This document shows, piece after piece, positions 52,201-59,707 of a stretch of 64,000 bases of DNA. How positions within the stretch are numbered: the stretch's first letter is position 1; each line of letters opens with the position of its first letter. The DNA is taken from assembly GCA_003139615.1 (NCBI GenBank), contig PLJH01000028.1:13510-77509 (forward strand), in the 5' to 3' direction. Both the position numbers and the translations under genes were made by a program. Source of the stretch: Alphaproteobacteria bacterium. Lineage in GTDB: Bacteria; Pseudomonadota; Alphaproteobacteria; Micropepsales; Micropepsaceae. The notes beneath the pieces are model-generated. The model searched no databases, was not told the DNA's origin, and saw only the letters and a list, made by a program, of their open reading frames with translations.

Positions 52201-53223
52201 ATGAGTCTTTCATCCGTCGGTCGCCGCGCGCTGCCGGCGCTGCTGGCCTGTCTCGCTGCAGGCTCGTCCCTCGCGGCAACGCCGGACATGAGCGTTATCG
52301 GAAAAATTCCCGGACCGGATGGCGGTTGGGATTATGCATCGATCAACGCGGCAACCCATCAACTTTATGTCGGACGCACCGACGGCGTCATGGCAGTTGA
52401 TCTCGACACCGGCAAGCTTACCGACCCGTTTGTGCCGGGCAGCGTCGTGCATGGCGTGATCGCCATCGGCGATTCGGAACTCGGTGTGAGCGCCAACGGC
52501 AAAAGCCGGATGGCGATCATTTTCGATACGAAAAGCGGAAGGGTTCTGGCCTCGATCCCGACAGGCGAAGGTCCCGATGCGGTCGCCTACGATCCGGCCA
52601 CCAGTCTTGTCGCAATCATGGAAGGCGATGCTCAGGCCGTGTTCCTGATCGACCCCAAGGCAATGAAGAACGTGGGCACTATTGCGTTGGACGGCAAACC
52701 GGAATTCGCGGCTTCGGACGGCCATGGCCACTTGCTCATCAACATCGAGGACAAGCACGAGATTGCCAGGGTGGATATCGCGTCGCGTAAGGTCGTCTAC
52801 AGCGTTGCGCTGCCGGGCTGCGAAAGTCCCACGGGCCTTGCGTATGACGGCGACGACGATGTTGCGATCTCAACCTGCCGCAACGGCGTGGCGGATGTGA
52901 CAGACGCGAAGACCGGCGCCGCGCGCGCGACGGTCGCGATCGGCCAGGGCCCCGATGCGGCGATCTACGATTCCACGCACAAGGTCTTTTACGTGCCCTG
53001 CGGTCGCTCGGGAACGCTTTCCGTGATCGCGGTCAGGAGCCCGGCGGATATCGCGCTCGTCGCAACGGTGCCGACCGCGCTCGGCGCGCGCACGGGCGCG
53101 TTCGATGCGAAGACGGGGAAACTTTATCTTCCGACCGCGCAGTATCAATTGCCGATCGCGCCGGGCACGCGGCCGCAGACGGTGCCCGGCACGTTTGAAA
53201 TCGTGGTCGTCGGGCCAAAGTGA
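52201..53223 (+). CDS. Exported YVTN-type beta-propeller protein
   Basis: A 340-residue protein with a signal peptide (RRALPALLACLAAGSSLAAT) and YVTN/NHL-like blades: GGWDYASINAATHQLYVGRT, GDAQAVFLIDPKAMKNV, DKHEIARVDIASRKVVYSV and DSTHKVFYVPCGRSGTLSVI. A periplasmic binding or scaffold role is usual for such proteins. AAGGAG lies 7 bases before the ATG. Its stop overlaps the GTG start of the endonuclease III-like gene (GTGA). Confidence 0.87.
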   Translation: MSLSSVGRRALPALLACLAAGSSLAATPDMSVIGKIPGPDGGWDYASINAATHQLYVGRTDGVMAVDLDTGKLTDPFVPGSVVHGVIAIGDSELGVSANGKSRMAIIFDTKSGRVLASIPTGEGPDAVAYDPATSLVAIMEGDAQAVFLIDPKAMKNVGTIALDGKPEFAASDGHGHLLINIEDKHEIARVDIASRKVVYSVALPGCESPTGLAYDGDDDVAISTCRNGVADVTDAKTGAARATVAIGQGPDAAIYDSTHKVFYVPCGRSGTLSVIAVRSPADIALVATVPTALGARTGAFDAKTGKLYLPTAQYQLPIAPGTRPQTVPGTFEIVVVGPK

Positions 53224-53915
53224 GCGCAAGGCGTTCCGCGGCGCGTGGCCTCAAGGCCACGATTGCGAAGCTTGCAACGCTTTATCCTGTGCCGAAGCCG
53301 TTGAGCGATCCGCTCGCAATGATCGTGTGGGACAATATCGGGTATCTGATCGACGACACGCGCAGGGCCGAACTGTTCGAGGAATTCTACGCCCGCGTGG
53401 GTCTCGATGCGGACAAGATCATGCGGGCCCCGGGCAACGTGCTGCTCGACATCGCCAAGCGTGGCGGCATGAATCCCGGCACGCGCGTCGCGCGGCTCAA
53501 GAACATCGCGGCGATCGCGCGCGAATGCGGCGACGGCGGCCTTTTGGCCGCGCTCAAATCTCTGCCTTTGCCCAAGGCGCGCACGCTCTTGAAGAAATTT
53601 CCCAGCATCGCCGATCCGGGCGCGGACAAGATTCTGCTGTTCTCAGGCATCAGCGTGCAGCCGGCGCTGGAATCCAATGGGTTGCGCGTGCTGGTGCGCC
53701 TGGGCTTTGCGCCGCAGCAATCGTCCTACACGGCCGGCTACAAAGCGGCGGTCACGGCGCTCAAGGAGCAGGGCGTGATGGAGCGTGACTGGCTGGTGCA
53801 GGCCTATGTCCTTCTGCGCGCACACGGCCAAGCATTATGCAAACGCTCCGCGCCGAACTGCATGGCCTGTCCGCTCGACAAAAGCTGCGCCCATCAGCCC
53901 GCAACGGGCCTATGA
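53220..53915 (+). CDS. Endonuclease III-like HhH-GPD protein with iron-sulfur cluster
   Basis: A 231-residue DNA glycosylase-like protein. The C-terminal cluster motif C207-x6-C214-x2-C217-x5-C223 is intact for a 4Fe-4S cluster. The HhH region has FPSIADPGADKILLFSG with the candidate lysine, but the strand that normally carries catalytic Asp (VDTHV in Nth) reads LESNGLRVLVRLG, with Glu and no Asp. It may use Glu, be a divergent glycosylase or have lost activity. It starts at a GTG overlapping the propeller stop and its stop overlaps the kynureninase ATG. Confidence 0.82.
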   Translation: MSARRSAARGLKATIAKLATLYPVPKPLSDPLAMIVWDNIGYLIDDTRRAELFEEFYARVGLDADKIMRAPGNVLLDIAKRGGMNPGTRVARLKNIAAIARECGDGGLLAALKSLPLPKARTLLKKFPSIADPGADKILLFSGISVQPALESNGLRVLVRLGFAPQQSSYTAGYKAAVTALKEQGVMERDWLVQAYVLLRAHGQALCKRSAPNCMACPLDKSCAHQPATGL

Positions 53916-55213
53916 CGATACGAAATTCTGTTAGATTGGCTTGCTTAGCCCGTGAAAGTCCGGATCCCCTGACCGCACACATCACCCGCGCCGATCTCGA
54001 AGCGCTCGACCGCGAAGATAGACTGCGGCCGTTCCGCGATCGCTTCTTCCTGCCCGAAGACACCATCTATCTCGACGGCAATTCGCTAGGCGCGATGCCG
54101 AAAGCCGTGCCCGCGCGCATGCGCGAAGTCGCCGAGGAGGAATGGGGCCGCGATGTCATCTGCAGCTGGAACATACATGGCTGGATCGATCTGCAGACGA
54201 AGATCGGCGGCAAGATCGGGCGTCTGATCGGGGCAGGCGAAGGCGAAACGATCGTCGCGGACTCCACCTCGATCAATCTGTTCAAGGTTCTGTCGGCGGC
54301 ACTCGCGCTCAATCCAACACGAAAGGTCATTCTCTCGGAGCGCGAGAATTTTCCGACCGATCTCTATGTCGCCGAAGGTCTGATCCGCCTGTTGGATCAG
54401 GGACACGTTCTCAGGACCGCATTGCCCGAAGAATTTCCGGAGGTCATCGACGATACTATCGCCTGCGTAATGCTCACCCATGTGAGCTATCGCACCGGCC
54501 GCATGTACGACATGGCGAAGATCACCGAAGCGGCCCACGCCAAGGGCGCACTGATGATTTGGGACCTCGCGCATTCGGCCGGCGCGATGCCACTCGATCT
54601 TGCCGGCGTGCGCGCCGATTTCGCGGTCGGCTGCGGCTACAAATTTCTCAACGGCGGGCCCGGCGCGCCGGCCTTTCTCACGATCGCGAAGCGACACCAG
54701 GATCGCGTTGTGCCTGCGCTGTCAGGCTGGTTCGGCCACGCGGCGCCGTTCGCGTTCGAAGGCACGTTTCGGCCGGCGGAAGGTATTGCGCGCGCCGCCG
54801 TTGGCACGCCGCCGGTGCTGAGTTTGGCTGCGCTCGAAGTGGGTGTCGATCTGATGCTCGAAGCATCGCTCGACGAGATACGTGCGAAATCGCTACGGCA
54901 GGCGGATATTTTCGCGGGCCTGATGGAACAGGAGTTGGCGGATCACGGCTTCCGCCGCGTGACGCCGGAAGACCCGGCGCAATGCGGTAGCCAGATGTGC
55001 TTTGCGCACGAGCAGGGCTGGCCGATCATCCAATGCCTGACGGCGCACAACGTCATCGGCGATTTCCGCGCGCCCGACATCGTGCGCTTCGGGGTTACGC
55101 CACTTTATCTGGGCTACACGGAACTGTGGGACGCCGTCGCGATCCTGCGCCGCATCATGGACGCGCGACTGTGGGACGCACCGGAATTCCATCGCCGGGC
55201 GAAGGTGACGTAA
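53912..55213 (+). CDS. kynU: Kynureninase
   Basis: A 433-residue PLP enzyme that cleaves kynurenine or 3-hydroxykynurenine to anthranilate or 3-hydroxyanthranilate in tryptophan breakdown. It has IYLDGNSLGAMPKAVPARM, the SWNIHGWIDL loop, DSTSINLFKVLSAAL, LTHVSYRTGRMYDM, DLAHSAGAMPLDL and the PLP Lys K244 in GCGYKFLNGGPG, then SGWFGHAAPFAF. Nothing else of the kynurenine route is adjacent. It is translationally coupled to the preceding gene by ATGA. Confidence 0.95.
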   Translation: MTIRNSVRLACLARESPDPLTAHITRADLEALDREDRLRPFRDRFFLPEDTIYLDGNSLGAMPKAVPARMREVAEEEWGRDVICSWNIHGWIDLQTKIGGKIGRLIGAGEGETIVADSTSINLFKVLSAALALNPTRKVILSERENFPTDLYVAEGLIRLLDQGHVLRTALPEEFPEVIDDTIACVMLTHVSYRTGRMYDMAKITEAAHAKGALMIWDLAHSAGAMPLDLAGVRADFAVGCGYKFLNGGPGAPAFLTIAKRHQDRVVPALSGWFGHAAPFAFEGTFRPAEGIARAAVGTPPVLSLAALEVGVDLMLEASLDEIRAKSLRQADIFAGLMEQELADHGFRRVTPEDPAQCGSQMCFAHEQGWPIIQCLTAHNVIGDFRAPDIVRFGVTPLYLGYTELWDAVAILRRIMDARLWDAPEFHRRAKVT

Positions 55214-55216
55214 CAA

Positions 55217-55355
55217 CCACCCGCCCCATGAGGGCGGGTCGAAAAATTCGAAGAATTTTTCGGGGCGGGGTGCTGCTTCCACACGACCCCGCCCCGAAAT
55301 TCTCTTTTCGCTGGCGCTCAAAGATAATTTCGACCCGCCCTCAAGTGGCGGGTGG
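55217..55355. repeat. Intergenic palindrome (family R, copy 4)
   Basis: Arms CCACCCGCCCC(ATG)AGGGCGGG at 55217 and CCCGCCCTCAAGTGGCGGGTGG ending at 55355 pair almost fully. The middle repeats the TCGAAAAATTCG, TTTTTCGGGG and TCTTTTCGCTGGC blocks of copy 3 (8986-9143), with GC-for-AT changes in both arms that keep pairing. It follows kynU by 4 bases and probably stops its transcript. Confidence 0.78.
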
Positions 55356-55409
55356 ATTGAGGGGCCGGACTTTCCCATCGACCACTTCGCATGCTATCCA
55401 AGATCGCGC

Positions 55410-55483
55410 GCGGGCGTAGCTCAATGGTAGAGCTGTAGCTTCCCAAGCTACTGACGAGGGTTCGATTCCCTTCGCCCGCTCCA
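55410..55483 (+). tRNA. tRNA-Gly (anticodon CCC)
   Basis: A 74-base cloverleaf with CCA encoded. Acceptor GCGGGCG / CGCCCGC, D-arm GCTC..GAGC, anticodon stem GTAGC / GCTAC with loop TTCCCAA (anticodon CCC at 55442-55444), T-arm with TTCGATT loop. It decodes GGG. The two genes downstream are of unusual type, so the tRNA may have served as an integration site, though no integrase or att duplication was found. Confidence 0.96.
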
Positions 55484-55603
55484 AATGTTAGCTGCTTTCG
55501 TAGGTCAACGGCGTCCGCGCGCATGCGGAATTTGCTTTGCAACCAAGTATCGCGTCACCGGGGTTTCGAAAACCTGCTCATCGGACAATTCCTGAGAATC
55601 ACG

Positions 55604-56047
55604 ATGGCCCAATTTCTGATAAAGGTGAATGCATCTGCGTGCCCCAATCAAAACGGGCGACCAACAGGCGCCGAAGATTGGCAACGTGGATGGTTCGACG
55701 TGTCGAGCTCCACTCGGCGATACAAGGAGACTATCCCTCACGAGCGCGACTTCGCACTTATATGGGTCAACGAAACTTCGCGCGCTCGCCTGAATGGTGA
55801 TGGTTTGATTGCATCTGCGACAATCCAAACTGTCCGGCCAAGCACTATGCCGGATGCGATACAAATCTTGAATCCAATTTTATTTCCTCGACCGTTAATC
55901 ACGCGAGAGGTTATACGGCAGTACGTCGCAAGGCATTCGCGTTTAGGCGTAGAACATATTTTGGTGCGGCTGAATAACGATCGCCACCGGACGCTCTATC
56001 ATTTGACCGACGATGATTTTAGCGAACTCGTTCGTCCGATAGTCTAA
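55604..56047 (+). CDS. Hypothetical protein, possibly EVE/PUA-like
   Basis: A 147-residue protein (MAQFLIKVNASAC start). The stretch DFALIWVNETSRARLNGDGL followed by IASATI resembles the strand order of EVE and ASCH/PUA-like domains that bind modified nucleotides or RNA, but the usual aromatic cage residues were not assigned, so this is a weak suggestion. Codon use is less GC-biased than the core genes. It lies 120 bases after tRNA-Gly, where acquired genes often stand. Confidence 0.62.
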   Translation: MAQFLIKVNASACPNQNGRPTGAEDWQRGWFDVSSSTRRYKETIPHERDFALIWVNETSRARLNGDGLIASATIQTVRPSTMPDAIQILNPILFPRPLITREVIRQYVARHSRLGVEHILVRLNNDRHRTLYHLTDDDFSELVRPIV

Positions 56048-56143
56048 CTTATCACGGTGACGGCGTAGCGCCGGCAAGGGCTGATGACTTCGGCAAACTC
56101 CTAACGGCACCGCTAGACAATCGTAGTTCGTCAGCAAGATACC

Positions 56144-56641
56144 TTAAAACTGTGGTGTCGATTTATGACATGGGAAAGATGTAACATTTCCGTAGTTGGA
56201 CGCGTCAAGGCTAGCACGATTGAAAGTACCCCCTACGCGGTCAATCCACATTTTCTGATACAAAACTGTTCCCGTATCCTGTTCGACCCACTTCTTTTCC
56301 CAGCTAACGAGAGTATCAGTGATTTGAACCCGAAATGTCTGCGGGGCATGATTTTCATTCGGAACGGTCAGATTTCCGAGGACAGACGTGACGTGTCTGG
56401 TGCCGCTGATGGGGCACTGTTGTGCCACTTTCATCGCCGCGTGATCCAAATCTATCGTATAGACAAATAATTCATTTGGTCGCTCAAACGTGTCTACAGA
56501 ACCGGAGCATATTACCGTCAGTGTAGCGGCGGATGCCGGAGTCATCGTGCAAGCTAACGCACCGAGCATCGCGTAAAGAACTCCGCCCGACAAATTGGGT
56601 CGAGTGCTGGTCCGGAACGGATTGTGCGCCGTCTGTGTCAT
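56144..56641 (-). CDS. Hypothetical exported protein
   Basis: A 165-residue protein with an N-terminal hydrophobic stretch (GVLYAMLGALACTMTPASAA) that should be a signal sequence, followed by a beta-rich mature part with cysteines (TLTVICSGSV, VAQQCPISG, TSFPCHKS). LFVYTIDLDHAAMKV and TFRVQITDTLVSW look like strands of a small beta-sandwich. Family not recognised. Base composition is lower in GC than the neighbours. The 296 bases from 56642 to 56937 upstream have no gene I can support. Confidence 0.62.
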   Translation of the reverse strand: MTQTAHNPFRTSTRPNLSGGVLYAMLGALACTMTPASAATLTVICSGSVDTFERPNELFVYTIDLDHAAMKVAQQCPISGTRHVTSVLGNLTVPNENHAPQTFRVQITDTLVSWEKKWVEQDTGTVLYQKMWIDRVGGTFNRASLDASNYGNVTSFPCHKSTPQF

Positions 56642-56937
56642 GACACCCCTTGATTGGCGTAATTTCCGACAAGTCGAGACAACCTTCGACCGGCGTTCGT
56701 CGCCAGATGCTCACCGCTATAGTTCGAATGATAGCAGAATTCACACGTGAAATGGCCGGACGCATTCGAAGCCGCCAGCCGCGAGCATCTGGAGTATATT
56801 TCGAACGGAAGGTCTGACGGCTAAAGGAAGCATCGCTTTGATTCCCGTCGCCTCCAAATGTCGCTACCCCTTTTTGATCCGGAACAGCGTTCGACGTGTC
56901 TGGCAACCGCCTTTCCCGCTCAGTCACTCAATCGCAC

Positions 56938-56966
56938 TTGACACTCATTCGCAACTAACCTACATA
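56938..56966 (+). promoter_or_regulatory. Sigma70-type promoter of bfd-bfr with possible iron-responsive operator
   Basis: TTGACA (56938-56943), a 17-base spacer and TACATA (56961-56966) stand 28 bases before the bfd start. The region TGACACTCATTCGCAA overlapping the -35 and spacer resembles a Fur/Mur-type A/T-rich dyad (read on the other strand, TTGCGAATGAGTGTCA), which would suit iron control. The promoter is clear; the operator is tentative. Confidence 0.68.
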
Positions 56967-56994
56967 TCCGTTGTAGCTCCCGGGCCTGCGTTGG

Positions 56995-57183
56995 ATGATT
57001 GTCTGCGTCTGCAATAGGTTGAACGAAGCGCGGGTCCGCACGGCCATCCGCTCCGGCGCAGGGTGTGCAGACGAGGTTTATGCCCGTTGCGGGGTCGAAA
57101 GGAATTGCGGCCGATGCCAGGACGAGATCGAGCACATGCTGGACGAGGTGCAGGCCGAAACCCCGCTGGTCAAGGCGGCGTAG
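56995..57183 (+). CDS. bfd: Bacterioferritin-associated ferredoxin
   Basis: A 62-residue [2Fe-2S] protein of the BFD/Fer2_BFD family with the four cluster cysteines C4, C6, C38 and C41 (MIVCVCN and NCGRCQDEI). BFD docks on bacterioferritin and reduces the ferric core so that iron can be released. The bacterioferritin gene follows directly. Length is normal. A sigma70-type promoter and a possible iron operator precede it. Confidence 0.93.
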   Translation: MIVCVCNRLNEARVRTAIRSGAGCADEVYARCGVERNCGRCQDEIEHMLDEVQAETPLVKAA

Positions 57184-57695
57184 GCCCCGAGCCGGTTGCT
57201 TCGGTCGCGGGCGACGCGAAAGTCATCGCGTTCCTCAATCTCGTTCTCAAGAACGAGCTCACCGCGATCAACCAATATTTCCTCCATTCGCGGATGCTCG
57301 CGGATTGGGGCTTGTCCGAACTCGCCAAACACGAATACGAAGAATCCGTTGACGAGATGCGCCACGCGGACCGGCTCATCAAGCGCGTGCTGTTCCTGGG
57401 CGGTCTGCCGAATTTGCAGGATCTCGGCAAGCTGATGATCGGCGAGAATGTCAGCGAAGTCATCGGCTGCGATCTCAAGCTCGAGCAGCGCTCCTATCCC
57501 GATCTCAAGGATGCCATCGCCTATTGCGAGACAGTGCGCGATTACGCCTCGCGCGAGCTGTTCGTGGATATCCTCGAAAGCGAAGAGGAACATATCGACT
57601 GGTTGCAGACGCAATTGCGGCTGATCGAGCAGATGGGCATCCAGAACTTCGTGCAGCTCCAGACCAAGCCCAATGAATCGGGCGCGGGTTCGTAG
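57114..57695 (+). CDS. bfr: Bacterioferritin
   Basis: The ferritin body (from about 57207) is typical: GDAKVIAFLNLVLKNELTAI, then NQYFLHSRM, DEMRHADRLIKRVLFLGGLP (with the heme-ligand Met) and ILESEEEHIDWLQTQL, giving about 160 residues with the di-iron ferroxidase Glu/His set. It oxidises and stores iron with heme at the dimer interface. Family proteins start at M-x-GDAKV, but here the codon before GDAKV is GTC-GCG and no ATG, GTG or TTG occurs nearby in frame. The nearest in-frame ATG is 57114, inside bfd, adding about 30 odd residues. The coordinates given use that ATG and are uncertain at the start. Confidence 0.8.
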   Translation: MPGRDRAHAGRGAGRNPAGQGGVGPEPVASVAGDAKVIAFLNLVLKNELTAINQYFLHSRMLADWGLSELAKHEYEESVDEMRHADRLIKRVLFLGGLPNLQDLGKLMIGENVSEVIGCDLKLEQRSYPDLKDAIAYCETVRDYASRELFVDILESEEEHIDWLQTQLRLIEQMGIQNFVQLQTKPNESGAGS

Positions 57696-57713
57696 TCGAA
57701 GCTTTGCCGAGCT

Positions 57714-58685
57714 TTACTCCGGCCAGAGCGCTGCGCGGTCTTCGGCATAACGCGCATAGGAATCGATGAGTGTTGCGCTATTCAGCAGCATCGTCGCGAG
57801 CACGTCGTTCGAACCGGGCGCGTAGAAATTCGCGCGCATCCAGACGCTTTCGGTGCGGCGGCTGCCGCTCAACGCCACGACCTCGCGCTCGACTTCGTAA
57901 GGCTCGCCGACAAAAAGCGGCCCCTTGATGAGGCGGATTTCCTGGTCGGCGAACAATCCGACCGCCGGTCCGCGCGAGGGCAGGCGATCGCCCTGCGAGC
58001 TGTAATAACCCAGCACGCTGATCATCTCGAAAGGAATGATTGCGCGATTGAATGGGGAGCCTTCCGCGCGATCCGGATCGTACCAGGGCGAGGGCTCGGT
58101 AATCTTCGCAAGCTTTTCGCGCAACGAAAACGGATAGAGCGCGCCCATATTCTGGTCGATCGCCATGCGCACGGGATGACGCTTCAGCTTCATCCCGACT
58201 TTCACGTCGTGCAGGATGACAGGCCTTTCCAACGGCGGCAGTGTCGCGAGTCTTTGTTCGAGCGCGGTCGGGCCATGCTTGCTGCCGACCGACGCCGTGC
58301 CTTTGAGAACTTCTGTGCCGTCTTCCTTCTGCGCCCAGATCGCGACGAGATTGGGATCGTCCGCCGGTTTCGCCATGAACGCGCGGACCTTTTCGCCCTC
58401 CACGACCATGTTGCGGTAATGCGCGGACAGACATCCTTCCTCGAACCAGCGTTTGCCCCAGAGCGCCGCGCCCAGAGGCGCGAACTGGCTGAAATGCGTC
58501 GGGCCCTCGATGGCCGCGCCCTTGAAGCCGAGCTTGGCGGCGGTCGCTTCGTCGTGAATCGACGAATGCTTGTCGTATGTCTGTGCCTGGAGCATCTGGC
58601 GAGGGCCTCGCCATGGGCCGGCGATCGCGTTGCCGAGATCTTCGAGTGTGCTGTCGAATGCCTGTTGCGCCAATTTCTGCTCCAT
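57714..58685 (-). CDS. MaoC/hotdog-like dehydratase family protein
   Basis: A 323-residue protein that looks like a tandem hotdog (MaoC-type) protein: first half with TYDKHSSIHDEATAAKLGFK and GAAIEGPTHFSQFAPLGAAL, which resembles the R-specific hydratase motif (D..x5..H), second half with PFEMISVLGYYSSQGDRLPS and ALSGSRRTESVWMRANFYAP. It may hydrate or bind enoyl-CoA substrates. The ATG at 58685 (MEQKLAQQAF) is chosen; it is preceded 8 bases upstream by the glyoxalase stop, so both genes are co-transcribed. Confidence 0.75.
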   Translation of the reverse strand: MEQKLAQQAFDSTLEDLGNAIAGPWRGPRQMLQAQTYDKHSSIHDEATAAKLGFKGAAIEGPTHFSQFAPLGAALWGKRWFEEGCLSAHYRNMVVEGEKVRAFMAKPADDPNLVAIWAQKEDGTEVLKGTASVGSKHGPTALEQRLATLPPLERPVILHDVKVGMKLKRHPVRMAIDQNMGALYPFSLREKLAKITEPSPWYDPDRAEGSPFNRAIIPFEMISVLGYYSSQGDRLPSRGPAVGLFADQEIRLIKGPLFVGEPYEVEREVVALSGSRRTESVWMRANFYAPGSNDVLATMLLNSATLIDSYARYAEDRAALWPE

Positions 58686-58693
58686 CTGAATTG

Positions 58694-59167
58694 TCAGCCA
58701 CCGCTCGCGGCTCGGCGTGCCTTGAAACGCGGCGCAAGCTCCGCCATCGAAGCTGCCTTGCGCGGCAATTCGATCAGTTCGAACATCGTACCGTCGGGAT
58801 CGCGCACCCACACGAGCTTTGCGCGGCCCATTTCCTGGGGGCCGTCACCGGTCACCAGTCCTTGCGCCTTCAACGCCGCGAACGTCGCGTCCATGTCTTC
58901 GACCGCGAAGGCGAACGCGGCCAGCCCGGGTGGCCGGTTTGTCCCCTCCGCGGACGCAGCATGCTCGGACGAATTCGTCTTTACCAATTCCACGGCCGCG
59001 CCGGCGATCGTGCCGAACACGCGCGGCAGGCGCGGATCGTCCCGCAAATCGTCGAACATGTCGAAGCCCAGCACGCGCGAATAGAATTCGACGGACCGCT
59101 TGAGGTCCGTGACGCGGATCGCGAAATGCGAAAATCCCTTGGGTGCGGCGAGGGGCGCATCGGCCAT
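58694..59167 (-). CDS. Glyoxalase/VOC-superfamily protein
   Basis: A 157-residue VOC protein with two beta-alpha-beta modules. FSHFAIRVTDLKRSVEFYSRVLGFD starts the first and AFAVEDMDATFAALKAQGL the second, ending KLVWVRDPDGTMFELIELP. H (first strand) and E (FELIEL) are the usual metal ligands. Members include glyoxalase I, dioxygenases and resistance proteins; the reaction is not readable. The start (MADAPLA) is at 59165-59167. Confidence 0.9.
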   Translation of the reverse strand: MADAPLAAPKGFSHFAIRVTDLKRSVEFYSRVLGFDMFDDLRDDPRLPRVFGTIAGAAVELVKTNSSEHAASAEGTNRPPGLAAFAFAVEDMDATFAALKAQGLVTGDGPQEMGRAKLVWVRDPDGTMFELIELPRKAASMAELAPRFKARRAASGG

Positions 59168-59284
59168 GGCAGTCACTCCCGGAAAGCGCGGCCATTTGGC
59201 GATCCGGTGCGCGCTTAAGTCAAGCTCGCAGGCGGGGTGACGATAGAGTAAGTTTCCGCGCGACGCGTGAAGTGGACGGGGACA

Positions 59285-59701
59285 ATGCGGGTTTCGATCA
59301 TTGCGGCAACGGCACTGTGCGTGCTGACGGGCGGGGCATCTGCGAGCGATGCGCCGCTCTACAAGACCAGGGACTGCGACAAGGAGATGGTGCAGATGGA
59401 GATGAACCTCTGCGCCGGCGCCAATCTCGATGCGGCCAACGCGGAGCTGAATCACGTCTATCAGAAACTGATGTCGCAGCAGGCCGATCCGAAGTCGAAA
59501 GACCAGTTGAAGGATGTCGAGCGCACCTGGATGTCCTATCGCGACAAGGAATGCGCCTGGGAGATCGGTCCGCAGGAAGACGGCGGCTCCATCTGGCCGA
59601 TGGCCATGGACAACTGCCTGCAGGACCAGACGGATGCGCGCATCCGCGAACTCAAATCGCAACTCGACTGCGCCGAAGGCGACGTGTCGTGCAAGAAGTG
59701 A
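59285..59701 (+). CDS. LprI/DUF1311-family exported protein
   Basis: A 138-residue protein with a signal peptide (MRVSIIAATALCVLTGGASA) and the LprI/DUF1311 core: CDKEMVQMEMNLCAGANLDA, LNHVYQKLMSQ, and ERTWMSYRDKECAWE with three to four conserved Cys. In mycobacteria LprI inhibits lysozyme; in proteobacteria the role is largely unknown. The ATG at 59285 is used; an upstream in-frame start would disrupt the signal peptide. It lies in a 117-base gap from the glyoxalase gene. Confidence 0.85.
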   Translation: MRVSIIAATALCVLTGGASASDAPLYKTRDCDKEMVQMEMNLCAGANLDAANAELNHVYQKLMSQQADPKSKDQLKDVERTWMSYRDKECAWEIGPQEDGGSIWPMAMDNCLQDQTDARIRELKSQLDCAEGDVSCKK

Positions 59702-59707
59702 CGGCGC

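Noticed and set aside
55410-56641. A tRNA-associated integrative element with att sites
   Set aside because: No second copy of the tRNA 3' end and no integrase occur nearby; the only recombinase trace is a tail at 23881-24090, over 31 kb away.
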